This document shows, one piece after another, positions 47,401 to 54,710 of a stretch of DNA of 64,000 nt. Made by a program: the position numbers and the translations under genes. Origin of the DNA: Hyphomicrobiales bacterium (GTDB taxonomy: Bacteria > Pseudomonadota > Alphaproteobacteria > Rhizobiales > Rhizobiaceae); the NCBI GenBank assembly GCA_900472785.1, contig UCJH01000032.1, positions 1-64,000 of the forward strand, given 5' to 3'. The number at the start of each line of letters is the position of its first letter. Within the stretch, counting starts at the first letter, position 1. The notes beneath the pieces were generated by a model. The model was not told the origin of the DNA. It did not search any database and worked only from the letters and a program-made list of their open reading frames with translations.

Positions 47401-47940
47401 ATCGACGATTTCGAATTTGCGTCCTACCTGATGTATCCGAAAGTGTTTACCGACTTCGCGCTGGCTGCGGATACCTACGGTCCCGTCTCGGTGCTGCCGA
47501 CGCCCAATTATTTCTACGGGCTGAAGGACGGCGAGGAAATGTTCGCCGACATCGAAAAGGGCAAGACGCTCGTCGTGGTCAATCAGGCGATGAGCGGCAC
47601 GGATGCCCAGGGACTGGTGACGGTCTTCTTCGAACTGAACGGCCAGCCGCGCCGCATCAAGGTGCCGGACAGGGCGCATGGAGCATCCGGCGGCGCCGTT
47701 CGCCGCAAGGCGGAACCGGGCAATGCCGCGCATCTCGGCGCTCCCATGCCGGGCGTGATTTCCCGCGTCTTCGTGACGGCGGGCCAGGCGGTCAAGGCCG
47801 GCGATGTGCTATTGTCCATCGAAGCGATGAAGATGGAAACCGCGCTGCATGCGGAAAAGGACGGCACCGTCGCCGAAATTCTCGTCAAGGCCGGCGATCA
47901 GATCGACGCCAAGGATCTGCTGATCATTTATGGCAGCTGA
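44467..47940 (+). CDS. pyc: Pyruvate carboxylase
   Basis: 1,157-aa biotin enzyme, pyruvate plus bicarbonate to oxaloacetate with ATP. The order is biotin carboxylase (KILVANRSEIAIRVFRAANE, ATP loop KASWGGGGRGMR), carboxyltransferase (LLTDTTMRDGHQSLLATRMR, metal site HFHTHDTSG) and C-terminal biotin carrier with EAMKMET. It is highly similar throughout to Rhizobium etli Pyc. The start is set at the ATG at 44467, since a GTG at 44431 adds 12 residues with no family likeness; no strong ribosome site is seen. In this island it would feed serine-derived pyruvate into the TCA cycle or gluconeogenesis. The housekeeping copy would be elsewhere. Confidence 0.97.
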   Translation: MASAVKVRKILVANRSEIAIRVFRAANELGIKTVAIWAEEDKLSLHRFKADESYQVGRGPHLEKDMGPIESYLSISEVIRVAKLSGADAIHPGYGLLSESPEFVEACNAAGIIFIGPRPDTMRQLGNKVAARNLAISVGVPVVPATEPLPDDMAIVARMAEDIGYPVMLKASWGGGGRGMRAIRDPKDLAREVVEAKREAMAAFGKDEVYLEKLVERARHVESQILGDTHGNVVHLFERDCSIQRRNQKVVERAPAPYLSEAQRQELASYSLKIAAATNYVGAGTVEYLMDSDTGKFYFIEVNPRIQVEHTVTEVVTGIDIVKAQIHILEGFAIGTQESGVPAQADIRLNGHALQCRITTEDPEHNFIPDYGRITAYRSAAGFGIRLDGGTAYSGAVITRYYDPLLVKVTAAGSTPQEAISRMDRALREFRIRGVATNLTFLEAIIGHPKFRDNSYTTRFIDTTPELFEQVKRADRATKLLTYLADVTVNGHPETKGRPEPAAQAAKPVLPYINGDIPDGTKQLLDMLGPKKFGEWMRNEKRVLLTDTTMRDGHQSLLATRMRTYDIARVAGVYARALPNLFSLECWGGATFDVSMRFLTEDPWERLSMVREGAPNLLLQMLLRGANGVGYTNYPDNLVKYFVRQAARGGIDLFRVFDCLNWVENMRVSMDAVQEENKLCEAAICYTGDLLNSARPKYDLKYYVALAEELERAGAHIIALKDMAGLLKPAAARVLFKALREATSLPIHFHTHDTSGISAATVLAAVDAGVDAVDAAMDAFSGNTSQPCLGSIVEALAGSERDPGLDSEWIRKISFYWEAVRGQYAAFETDLRGPASEVYLHEMPGGQFTNLKEQARSLGLHTRWHKVAQTYADVNQMFGDIVKVTPSSKVVGDMALMMVSQDLTVADVQNPAKDIAFPDSVVSMLKGDLGQPPGGWPEAIQKKALKGEAPYTEVPGSLLADADLDAERKVIEDKLERKIDDFEFASYLMYPKVFTDFALAADTYGPVSVLPTPNYFYGLKDGEEMFADIEKGKTLVVVNQAMSGTDAQGLVTVFFELNGQPRRIKVPDRAHGASGGAVRRKAEPGNAAHLGAPMPGVISRVFVTAGQAVKAGDVLLSIEAMKMETALHAEKDGTVAEILVKAGDQIDAKDLLIIYGS

Positions 47941-47991
47941 TGCGAAATTGTTGAACCGCACACTCTGCTACTCCAAAGGTGAGGCCAAGAC

Positions 47992-48876
47992 TTGAAATCG
48001 TTTGTTCTGATTGCATCATTCCCTTCGAAAGGTGGCGCGTTAGCGCCTTTCATAGATTATATCGAGCGTGCGGAATGCGATATTATAGAAAGCTCTCTAT
48101 TTACCGATGAAGAGCAAGGGAAGATCTTCATCCGCATCGTTTCTAAGTCTCCAGCTAATATCGATCTGGCAGTGCTAGTGAGCGGAATTGGCCCTATAGC
48201 TAAGAAGTTCGGCATGGAATGGCATGTATTTGATGCGGATGAGCGCATGAAAGTGCTGCTGATGGTCTCTCGTTTTGGCCATTGCCTGAATGACCTTCTC
48301 TATCGCTGGAAGATTGGCGCCCTTCCGATCGACATCGTCGGCGTCGTTTCCAACCATTTCGACTACCAGAAACTGGTCGTCAACAACGACATTCCTTTCC
48401 ACCACATCAAGGTGACGAAGGAAAACAAGCCGCATGCCGAAGCCCAGTTGATGGAAGTGGTCGAATCCTCCGGCACCGAACTTGTCGTGCTTGCCCGCTA
48501 TATGCAGGTTCTGTCCGACCAGCTCTGCCAGAAGATGTCGGGCAAGATCATAAACATCCACCACTCCTTCCTGCCGAGCTTCAAGGGTGCCAACCCTTAC
48601 AAGCAAGCCTATACCCGCGGCGTCAAGCTGATCGGCGCAACCGCGCACTATGTCACCGCCGATTTGGATGAAGGCCCGATCATCGAGCAAGATACGGTGC
48701 GGATCACTCATGCGCAATCGGCGGAGGATTATGTTTCGCTCGGCCGCGATGTGGAGAGCCAGGTCCTGGCCCGTGCCATCCATGCGCATATCCATCACCG
48801 CACTTTAATCGATGGCAACCGGACCGTCGTTTTCCCGCCGAGCCCGGGCTCGTACGCCTCTGAACGAATGGGATAG
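47992..48876 (+). CDS. purU: Formyltetrahydrofolate deformylase
   Basis: 294 aa: an N-terminal ACT-like domain (residues 1-85) and a formyltransferase-fold catalytic domain with INIHHSFLPSFKGANPY and ATAHYVTADLDEGPIIEQ. It hydrolyses 10-formyl-THF to formate and THF, freeing folate when one-carbon supply from glycine is high. The start is TTG at 47992 after GGTGAGG. Composition shifts near 48310: the first 300 bases are AT-richer with different codon use, and the rest is high-GC core type. It follows pyc by 51 bases. Confidence 0.93.
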   Translation: MKSFVLIASFPSKGGALAPFIDYIERAECDIIESSLFTDEEQGKIFIRIVSKSPANIDLAVLVSGIGPIAKKFGMEWHVFDADERMKVLLMVSRFGHCLNDLLYRWKIGALPIDIVGVVSNHFDYQKLVVNNDIPFHHIKVTKENKPHAEAQLMEVVESSGTELVVLARYMQVLSDQLCQKMSGKIINIHHSFLPSFKGANPYKQAYTRGVKLIGATAHYVTADLDEGPIIEQDTVRITHAQSAEDYVSLGRDVESQVLARAIHAHIHHRTLIDGNRTVVFPPSPGSYASERMG

Positions 48877-48901
48877 GCACCACATGAGTTCCATAATAGA
48901 A

Positions 48902-48921
48902 GTTATGCCATATGGTATAAC
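48902..48921. promoter_or_regulatory. 20-bp near-perfect palindrome
   Basis: GTTAT, a central CCATATGG and ATAAC form a palindrome with a single mismatched pair, in AT-rich DNA 26 bases after purU and 68 before the next start. It could be an operator for the small gene downstream. Confidence 0.4.
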
Positions 48922-48988
48922 ATTACAAGGCACTGTGCATTGAAGCGACCTCGGACGCTTGGCGCCATAACTTCAACGGAATGCGACT

Positions 48989-49186
48989 GTGAATTTAACC
49001 ATCGAACAACTGAAAACCGAAATTTCAAACCAAGTCCTCCGTAATCGAGACATGGCTCTTGCGTTGGCTAAGGATGGAAAGACCCGATCACTCGATCTGG
49101 CGGCCTTTTTAGAAGATATAGCAAACGCTTATCAAAATTTGTCGGACGAGATTGGGAAACTCAGAGCGCGAGCGGAAGAGCATTAG
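48989..49186 (+). CDS. Small hypothetical helical protein
   Basis: 65 aa from a GTG start, MNLTIEQLKTEISNQVLRNR and onward, then LAAFLEDIANAYQNLSDEIG. It is charged, soluble and probably two helices, with no known domain recognised. The ribosome site is weak (CGGA). It stands alone between purU and an HTH gene. It could be part of the plasmid-like module that follows. Confidence 0.5.
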   Translation: MNLTIEQLKTEISNQVLRNRDMALALAKDGKTRSLDLAAFLEDIANAYQNLSDEIGKLRARAEEH

Positions 49187-49305
49187 CTACAGCCTCGTTT
49201 GACAGCCACCGTCAAGCCGACTTCGACATTCGACCCCAGTTGTGCAACAAGGCCCACAGGTAAGCCCGCGAACACCCGTGTGCAAGCATAAGTTGGCAGA
49301 GTCGA

Positions 49306-49653
49306 ATGAAGGATCAAGAGCTGAATAAGGCAATTGGGCAGCGATTGCGGGAAACGAGAGTTGCGCGAGGGTTGAAGCAGTCGGACCTGGCGAAGCACAT
49401 CGATGTCGCGTTTCAGCAGATCCAAAAATATGAGAACGGGTCCAACCGACTTTCGGTGGCTGTCCTGCTCCGTTTATGCGCTTTTATGGAAATCGATCCG
49501 GGAGTGTTTCTTAAAGAGATCGACCAGCCTTTTGACGCTGAAGCTCCTGAGGACGTTCAGGTCGTGGCGGAAACGCTACGCAGAATCTCGAATCGTACAG
49601 TTCGCGTCAACCTTTGCGCATTGATCCGATCTCTGGAAGACGAGCAGAGTTAG
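49306..49653 (+). CDS. XRE-family HTH regulator
   Basis: 115-aa Cro/CI-type DNA-binding protein. The HTH spans about residues 8-65: IGQRLRETRVARGLKQSDLAKHIDVAFQQIQKYENGSNRLS. The C-terminal 45 residues are unassigned. Proteins of this form are common in Rhizobiaceae on chromosomes and plasmids. The target is unknown. Confidence 0.88.
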   Translation: MKDQELNKAIGQRLRETRVARGLKQSDLAKHIDVAFQQIQKYENGSNRLSVAVLLRLCAFMEIDPGVFLKEIDQPFDAEAPEDVQVVAETLRRISNRTVRVNLCALIRSLEDEQS

Positions 49654-50159
49654 TCTATTCGAGCTGGCGGTATAAACGTCCGCCTGGCTTAACGAGCGGC
49701 TCTGCCGCCATGAGCGTGCTGGCAGCCATGCGTTGTATGATCGTTCGTTCAGGTAACCGCACAGGGCTCACTGTGGACTGCAGCGCCCCGCCGACAAACG
49801 CCGGCGCCCCCGACCCTCGAGCGCTCCTCCTCCTATCCTTCGAGCTGACGAGCCATGTTTTACGCTGGTCGAGTTGCCGGAACCTTGCTAAAACTCAGGG
49901 AAGCGGCCATTATTTTCCAAAATAGTGTTCTGGAGGTGGGAGAAACTACTACCCCAAGGTGGGAGATGAATTTGGCCCAGGTGGGGATCAGAACGTTACC
50001 ACTAAGCAGCGCAATCCATTCAGCCCTATAAGCCAGGTAGACGAAACACGGATAGGCAGGTGCGGTAGAATTCTGGCCCACCAAGCTGCGACCGCCCTAT
50101 TGAAGCACGCGGGTTCTTCCATCACATTCTCGCTACGTTCAACATTTGCGAGACTTCCA
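49654..50159. other. Intergenic region with iteron-like repeats
   Basis: About 500 bases between two HTH genes with no credible gene. The right half holds three AGGTGGG-type direct repeats (see 49934-49990), which could be an origin or operator. Confidence 0.45.
49934..49990 (+). repeat. Three direct repeats spaced 22-23 bp (iteron-like)
   Basis: AGGTGGGAGA at 49934, AGGTGGGAGATGAA at 49957 and AGGTGGGGATCAGA at 49979. The spacing of about two helical turns on one DNA face is like plasmid iterons or a cooperative operator. They lie 170-226 bases before a winged-helix gene that could be the binding protein. Confidence 0.5.
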
Positions 50160-50651
50160 ATGACCACTCAAGACAATACCGTCGTCGCCTTCCCGACGAA
50201 GCCTGACGAACCAGCCCCAAGTAGCTTCGACAAGATCTGGGGCAAGAAGATCAAGAGCCATGGCTATGCCGCCATCCCGACGATTCTCATCCGCTCCCAG
50301 CACCGGCTCGGCATCAACAGCACGCAGTTCTGCCTATTGATGCACCTGCTTGACCTCTTCTGGTCCCCGGACCGTCCGCCCTTCCCCACCAAGCAGCAGT
50401 TGGCAGACCGGATCGGCATCAAGCAATCCAGCATCAAGCCCAACATGAAGGCGCTGGAGAAGGCCGGTCTGATCCAGAGAGTTCAGCATAAGACATCCTC
50501 TGGCGACTGGGGTGCCAACACATATCACCTCGATGGGCTGATCCAGCGCATCAAAGACCTTGAGCCTGAATTCGCCCAGGAGAAGGCCAAGCGGCGGGCC
50601 GAAAGGAAGAGGGTGGAGACACCCAAGGGCAAGCGGCCCAACCAGCAATAG
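50160..50651 (+). CDS. Winged-helix DNA-binding protein (replication/regulatory)
   Basis: 163 aa. The centre is a winged HTH: LGINSTQFCLLMHLLDLFWS, then PFPTKQQLADRIGIKQSSIKPNMKALEKAGLIQRVQ, then GANTYHLDGLI. The C-terminus is a basic, charged helix and tail (EKAKRRAERKRVETPKGKRP). Similar short proteins occur on rhizobial plasmids and islands. The function, regulator or replication accessory, is not established. The ATG at 50160 was chosen because the longer frame runs through repeat DNA. Confidence 0.75.
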   Translation: MTTQDNTVVAFPTKPDEPAPSSFDKIWGKKIKSHGYAAIPTILIRSQHRLGINSTQFCLLMHLLDLFWSPDRPPFPTKQQLADRIGIKQSSIKPNMKALEKAGLIQRVQHKTSSGDWGANTYHLDGLIQRIKDLEPEFAQEKAKRRAERKRVETPKGKRPNQQ

Positions 50652-50728
50652 GCCAGGACCGAAAACAAATCACCCCGGCCGCATGCCTAGGGCAGAGACG
50701 GTACCGGGGTTTACGAAGCAAGATATAT

Positions 50729-50757
50729 ACAGGGGTGGGGGATAAATCAACCCCTGT
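50729..50757 (+). promoter_or_regulatory. Hairpin just upstream of the Abi-like gene
   Basis: Perfect 8-bp arms ACAGGGGT and ACCCCTGT, loop 13, ending 5 bases before the ATG at 50763. In the mRNA this would sit over the ribosome-binding region, so it may limit translation; an operator for a dimeric repressor is the alternative. Confidence 0.45.
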
Positions 50758-50762
50758 GGCCT

Positions 50763-51455
50763 ATGACGAGCACCATGAGCATAGACGAGACCATACCCTA
50801 TCCCGGCATAGAGGACATCCTGTCGGCTGACAGATTCGGTACCTACCTGGCATGGGCGGGTGGTGATCGCAACAAGGCGGTCGCCCTCTATACCCTCAAT
50901 GCCCTGCTAAGCGAGAGCCTGCAGCTGCCCCTGCATATGCTCGAGGTGTCCCTACGCAATCGCATCCACCAGGTCATGACCAATGCCCATGGGGGCACCT
51001 GGTTCGACATGCCCGAGCACCAGTTGAACGCCACCCAGGCCGAGATGCTCGCGAGAGCTCGCCAGGACCTCACCGACAAGGGTAAGGACGACACCCCTGC
51101 CCGGCTCGTCGCCGCCCTTACATTCGGCTTCTGGACGGCGATGCTCGGCAAGGAATACGAAAATCTTTGGCAGCAGACATTAAAGGATATCGCCCGGCGG
51201 GAAGATGGAAAGGGTTTACGTCGCAAAGATTTCACCAAGTCGCTCGGCGCTATCCGGACCCTTCGTAACCGCCTCGCCCATCATGAGACCGTGCTCTACT
51301 GGGACCTGCCGAAGCACTATGGCAATATCCTGCAGATGATCGGCTGGCTGTCGCCGGTCGCGCTCGACTGGTGCCAAGCCTATTGTCGGTTCCCGAGCCT
51401 TTATCCTGTCGAGGGTATCACATTGGATGTAGGGGCTGCTGAAGGCCTGGCTTGA
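50763..51455 (+). CDS. Abi-like protein with HEPN-type motif
   Basis: 230 aa resembling the Abi_2/AbiD-AbiF group. It has an N-terminal helical part (YPGIEDILSADRFGTYLAWA, LYTLNALLSESLQLPLHMLEVSLRN) and a C-terminal IRTLRNRLAHHETVL, which contains the RNxxxxH arrangement of HEPN RNases. Family members cause abortive infection or act as toxins. A second ATG is four codons downstream. It stands between a winged-helix gene and the convergent T4SS operon, a usual place for defence cargo. No antitoxin is obvious unless the winged-helix protein serves. Confidence 0.8.
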   Translation: MTSTMSIDETIPYPGIEDILSADRFGTYLAWAGGDRNKAVALYTLNALLSESLQLPLHMLEVSLRNRIHQVMTNAHGGTWFDMPEHQLNATQAEMLARARQDLTDKGKDDTPARLVAALTFGFWTAMLGKEYENLWQQTLKDIARREDGKGLRRKDFTKSLGAIRTLRNRLAHHETVLYWDLPKHYGNILQMIGWLSPVALDWCQAYCRFPSLYPVEGITLDVGAAEGLA

Positions 51456-51588
51456 AGTTCCGCTCCTCACCCCGGGGCTAATCTGAAGCTTTCCGCCGCA
51501 AACACGACGGTTAGGGCACTGCTATTGCTGGTCATGGATGCGATGGACCCTTGTCGGGCGCGCCACATCGCGGTCTGCGAGTCGCCTG

Positions 51589-53715
51589 TCACTCGTCGAC
51601 AAGCGCGGCAGCAACCTCTTTCTGAAGCCGTTTTGCCGCTCTTTTTTTTGCCGGAGCATCCTGAATTAGCGCCAGGAATTTCTCCACCGATTGATCAGCC
51701 ATGCTCCGGCGTTTTGCACTTTTCTCCAGGGCCGATTTAAAGTTGGGTTTGCCCAATTCCAGTTTCGTATCGACACCAGCGTCCCGCTCACGCACCGCTT
51801 GGTGCTGGCCGAGCTGCTGCCGTCCCGCCTGCGAAGCAGGACCGATGGCCTTCGCCAGACCAGAAGCGGCAGAGCTCCGCGCCAAAAACTTTACGCCGGC
51901 TTTGGCCTTCATGGGGACCGCAGTCTCAGACGCCTTTGGTTGCGCTGCTTCGATCGCGGCGCCAGCAACGATACCCGGCGACGGCAAATTTCGCTCCGAG
52001 GGGCGGATTGGAAGCCAGGCTTTTTTCCTCAACTCCTCATCGGCGTAATAAATGTTTCGCAGCCCAAAGATCGGTTGCTGATTGCGGAGTTTGATAATGC
52101 AGCGAGTCTCGTTCATTGCCCCAAGTTCATCTGGCCGCATCAGCGGCCTCATCGCCGTCTTGTGCGACATAGTTGAGCTTTTTCGATCGAAAAGCGTCAC
52201 GCCGGTTGACACAGCTTTGTCGACAGTGACTTCCTTCCGCTCGCCGAGCAACTGCGATACGTATCGCTGATCTTCCGGGTCCTGCGCGCCAAGAAAGATT
52301 TGCGCACGAGCGGAATTGACAAGCGTCTGCCGACCTTCGCGGGTGTAGACGTTGTCGATCGAACGGAGCGACTGGACGAAGAACCAGCAAGGAATGCCAT
52401 ACCCGCCGAGAACGGTCGCGACCGTCAATGCATTCTCAAGCTTACCCAGGTTCTGGAACTCGTCGAGCAGCACCAGCACGCGGCGCTCGCCGCGTTTCAT
52501 CATGTTGCGTGACATGTAGTCCATGAATTGGACCATCAGTACGTTGAAGATCGGTCCGATCGAGGCTACTTGCTGGATGCGGAAATCGAGGTAAAGGCTC
52601 ATATTTTCACGCCGCATCGCTCGGATATCAAAGGTCGATCGAGCAGTGGCCCGCAGAATGCGATTGTTCTTGAACGGTCGGACCGCTGCGGCAAGAGAGC
52701 CATAGACACCGTCAAACTGCTTGGCTGCCATGACGGCGAAGCGCGCGAGAGTCGTATAGGTGAAGGAACTGATCCACGTGGCACGAAGCTCGGGATTGGC
52801 AACCCCTTCCAGCCAGTCGCGCAAGGGCTGATCACCACCCTCGACAACATTGAGAACCGTGCCAAGGTTCTTGTTCCTGTCGAGGATATTGGGATTTTCC
52901 AGAACCCACGACGTCACACCGGCAAACAAAGCCCGCGCGTCTGAAATCCAGTAGGCATCACCCTTTGGCGTCGGGAGCAGCGCGGTAGCGATCGAGTTAA
53001 TGTCGATGTCGCGCTGGTCGGGATCGACGGCAACGAAATCGAGCGGATTGTAGCATTCCGTCTCACCATTTTCGTCGGCGGGTGAAAAGCGAAGCACTCG
53101 CGAGAAACTCGAGCGATAGCCCGCCGTCGCCTCATAGGTCTCTCCGCGCATGTCGAGCACTACAATGCTGTCGGGCCAGAGAAGGCAGTTGGGAACGATG
53201 ATTGAAGCGCCCTTGCCCGATCGCGGCGGTCCGATGACGAAGCCACCGACATCGTCCCCGTCGATCCAGAGCTTTTTTCCGCCAAACAGTCTCGGTTTCG
53301 TCAGACGTCGCCGACCGGAACCGCGCTGGGTAAATCCACCGGGCACCTTGATGAGGCTGCCTCCGATCCGGCCAACGAACACGCCGCCGGTGCGCGTCAG
53401 GCCCAGTGCCCGAGCCTCCAGCGTGCTGAGGAAACGGGCATCCGTCGAGCGTTTCTTGCCGGTCGCGACTGTGACCAACATGGCAAGTCCGGCGATCGAA
53501 CCAGCAGCGGCTGCCAGTCCGGGCCGGTACCAATCGCCGGCAGCCAGGTCGAGACGTGCCGCCTTGTAAGAGGCGAGCAAATCCTCCTGCAGCGCCCGAA
53601 ACATCTCAAAGGAGTTATCGAAAGCATAATATGTCCCCGCATAGACGAGCGACGCCACGAATGCGGCCATGGCGAATGCGATCACCACGCCGAACAACCA
53701 GAGAAATGGATTCAT
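51589..53715 (-). CDS. virD4: Type IV coupling protein VirD4/TraG
   Basis: 708-aa inner-membrane ATPase that recruits substrate to the T4SS. There are two N-terminal membrane helices (residues 5-30 and 67-84), Walker A GPPRSGKG at 162-169, Walker B in VLVLLDEFQNLG, and NSARAQIFLGAQDPEDQRYVSQLLG near the end of the motor domain. A C-terminal extension of about 130 residues is low complexity. It overlaps virB11 by ATGA and is the last gene of the operon. A VirD4 with a complete virB set usually means conjugative DNA transfer, though effector export is possible. Confidence 0.95.
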   Translation of the reverse strand: MNPFLWLFGVVIAFAMAAFVASLVYAGTYYAFDNSFEMFRALQEDLLASYKAARLDLAAGDWYRPGLAAAAGSIAGLAMLVTVATGKKRSTDARFLSTLEARALGLTRTGGVFVGRIGGSLIKVPGGFTQRGSGRRRLTKPRLFGGKKLWIDGDDVGGFVIGPPRSGKGASIIVPNCLLWPDSIVVLDMRGETYEATAGYRSSFSRVLRFSPADENGETECYNPLDFVAVDPDQRDIDINSIATALLPTPKGDAYWISDARALFAGVTSWVLENPNILDRNKNLGTVLNVVEGGDQPLRDWLEGVANPELRATWISSFTYTTLARFAVMAAKQFDGVYGSLAAAVRPFKNNRILRATARSTFDIRAMRRENMSLYLDFRIQQVASIGPIFNVLMVQFMDYMSRNMMKRGERRVLVLLDEFQNLGKLENALTVATVLGGYGIPCWFFVQSLRSIDNVYTREGRQTLVNSARAQIFLGAQDPEDQRYVSQLLGERKEVTVDKAVSTGVTLFDRKSSTMSHKTAMRPLMRPDELGAMNETRCIIKLRNQQPIFGLRNIYYADEELRKKAWLPIRPSERNLPSPGIVAGAAIEAAQPKASETAVPMKAKAGVKFLARSSAASGLAKAIGPASQAGRQQLGQHQAVRERDAGVDTKLELGKPNFKSALEKSAKRRSMADQSVEKFLALIQDAPAKKRAAKRLQKEVAAALVDE

Positions 53716-54710
53716 GACGCGCCTGCCTTGGTGAAGACGATTTCTGAAACGGTACGACGCCCGTCGGGCAAGCGGGTCAACTGGACGACGACGGGGATGA
53801 CGTCCTGGAGGTAGTCGATAATCTCCTGCTTCCCCAGGGCCACGCCGCTCTGCATGACCATCAACGCAAGACGGTCATAGGCAGAATACGGCGAGTTGGC
53901 ATGGACGGTCGTAAGAGAGCCAGGATGCCCGGTATTGATCGCCTGCAGGAAAGAGAAAGCTTCGGCGCCTCGCAATTCGCCGAGCATCAGCCGATCGGGG
54001 CGCATGCGCAGCGACGCCTCAAGCAACTGTTGTGGCGTCACCTTGGCGCGACCCTGATCACCCTTCGAGGCGAGAAGGGCAACAGTGTTCGGCGTGACCG
54101 GCTTGAGTTCTCGCGTGTCCTCGATCGTGACGATACGCTCCTCTTCCGGGATCTCCTTCAGGAGTGCGTTAAGGAAGGTCGTCTTGCCGCTCGAGGTGCC
54201 GCCGGAAACGGCGATCGAGACGCGAGACCGCACCGCAGTCCTGAGAAACTGCATGGCATCAACATCGCCGCGCAACATCGTAGCCAGTTCCTCTTCGGCG
54301 TCCGACAGTTTGAGCTGGCCGCCGATCCGAGTTTCGGCAAATGCGCCGCGGCTCTTATAAACGTCAAGCCCGATGTCATGGATGACCTGCTTGCGGATGG
54401 AGACGGCGCCGCCATCGGGTGCGGCGGGCGGCAGAACACACTGGAATCGCTCCCCGGTCGGCAAGGAGGCCGAGAGGATAGGGTGCTCCTCGTTGACGAC
54501 CTGGTTGGTGGAGCCGGCGACACGCTCGCTCAGCGTCCGGATCCACTCGGCGGAGAATTGTTCGTCCGACACCTGCTCCATGCCACTGACCCCGAGACGC
54601 TCGATAAACAGCCTGCCTGGCCGATTGACCGAGATTTCCGAGACACGTTCATCGGCCAGATAGGACTTCAGGCGTTCCAGCGCCTTGTCGAGAAAGGGAA
54701 ACTGGCTCAT
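53712..54710 (-). CDS. virB11: T4SS hexameric ATPase VirB11
   Basis: 332-aa traffic ATPase. Walker A GGTSSGKT at 170-177, Asp box IVTIEDTREL, His box INTGHPGSLTTVHANS, and Walker B-like RPDRLMLGELRG. It powers pilus assembly and substrate passage from the cytosolic face. Four-base overlaps with both virB10 and virD4 show a tightly coupled operon. Confidence 0.97.
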   Translation of the reverse strand: MSQFPFLDKALERLKSYLADERVSEISVNRPGRLFIERLGVSGMEQVSDEQFSAEWIRTLSERVAGSTNQVVNEEHPILSASLPTGERFQCVLPPAAPDGGAVSIRKQVIHDIGLDVYKSRGAFAETRIGGQLKLSDAEEELATMLRGDVDAMQFLRTAVRSRVSIAVSGGTSSGKTTFLNALLKEIPEEERIVTIEDTRELKPVTPNTVALLASKGDQGRAKVTPQQLLEASLRMRPDRLMLGELRGAEAFSFLQAINTGHPGSLTTVHANSPYSAYDRLALMVMQSGVALGKQEIIDYLQDVIPVVVQLTRLPDGRRTVSEIVFTKAGAS

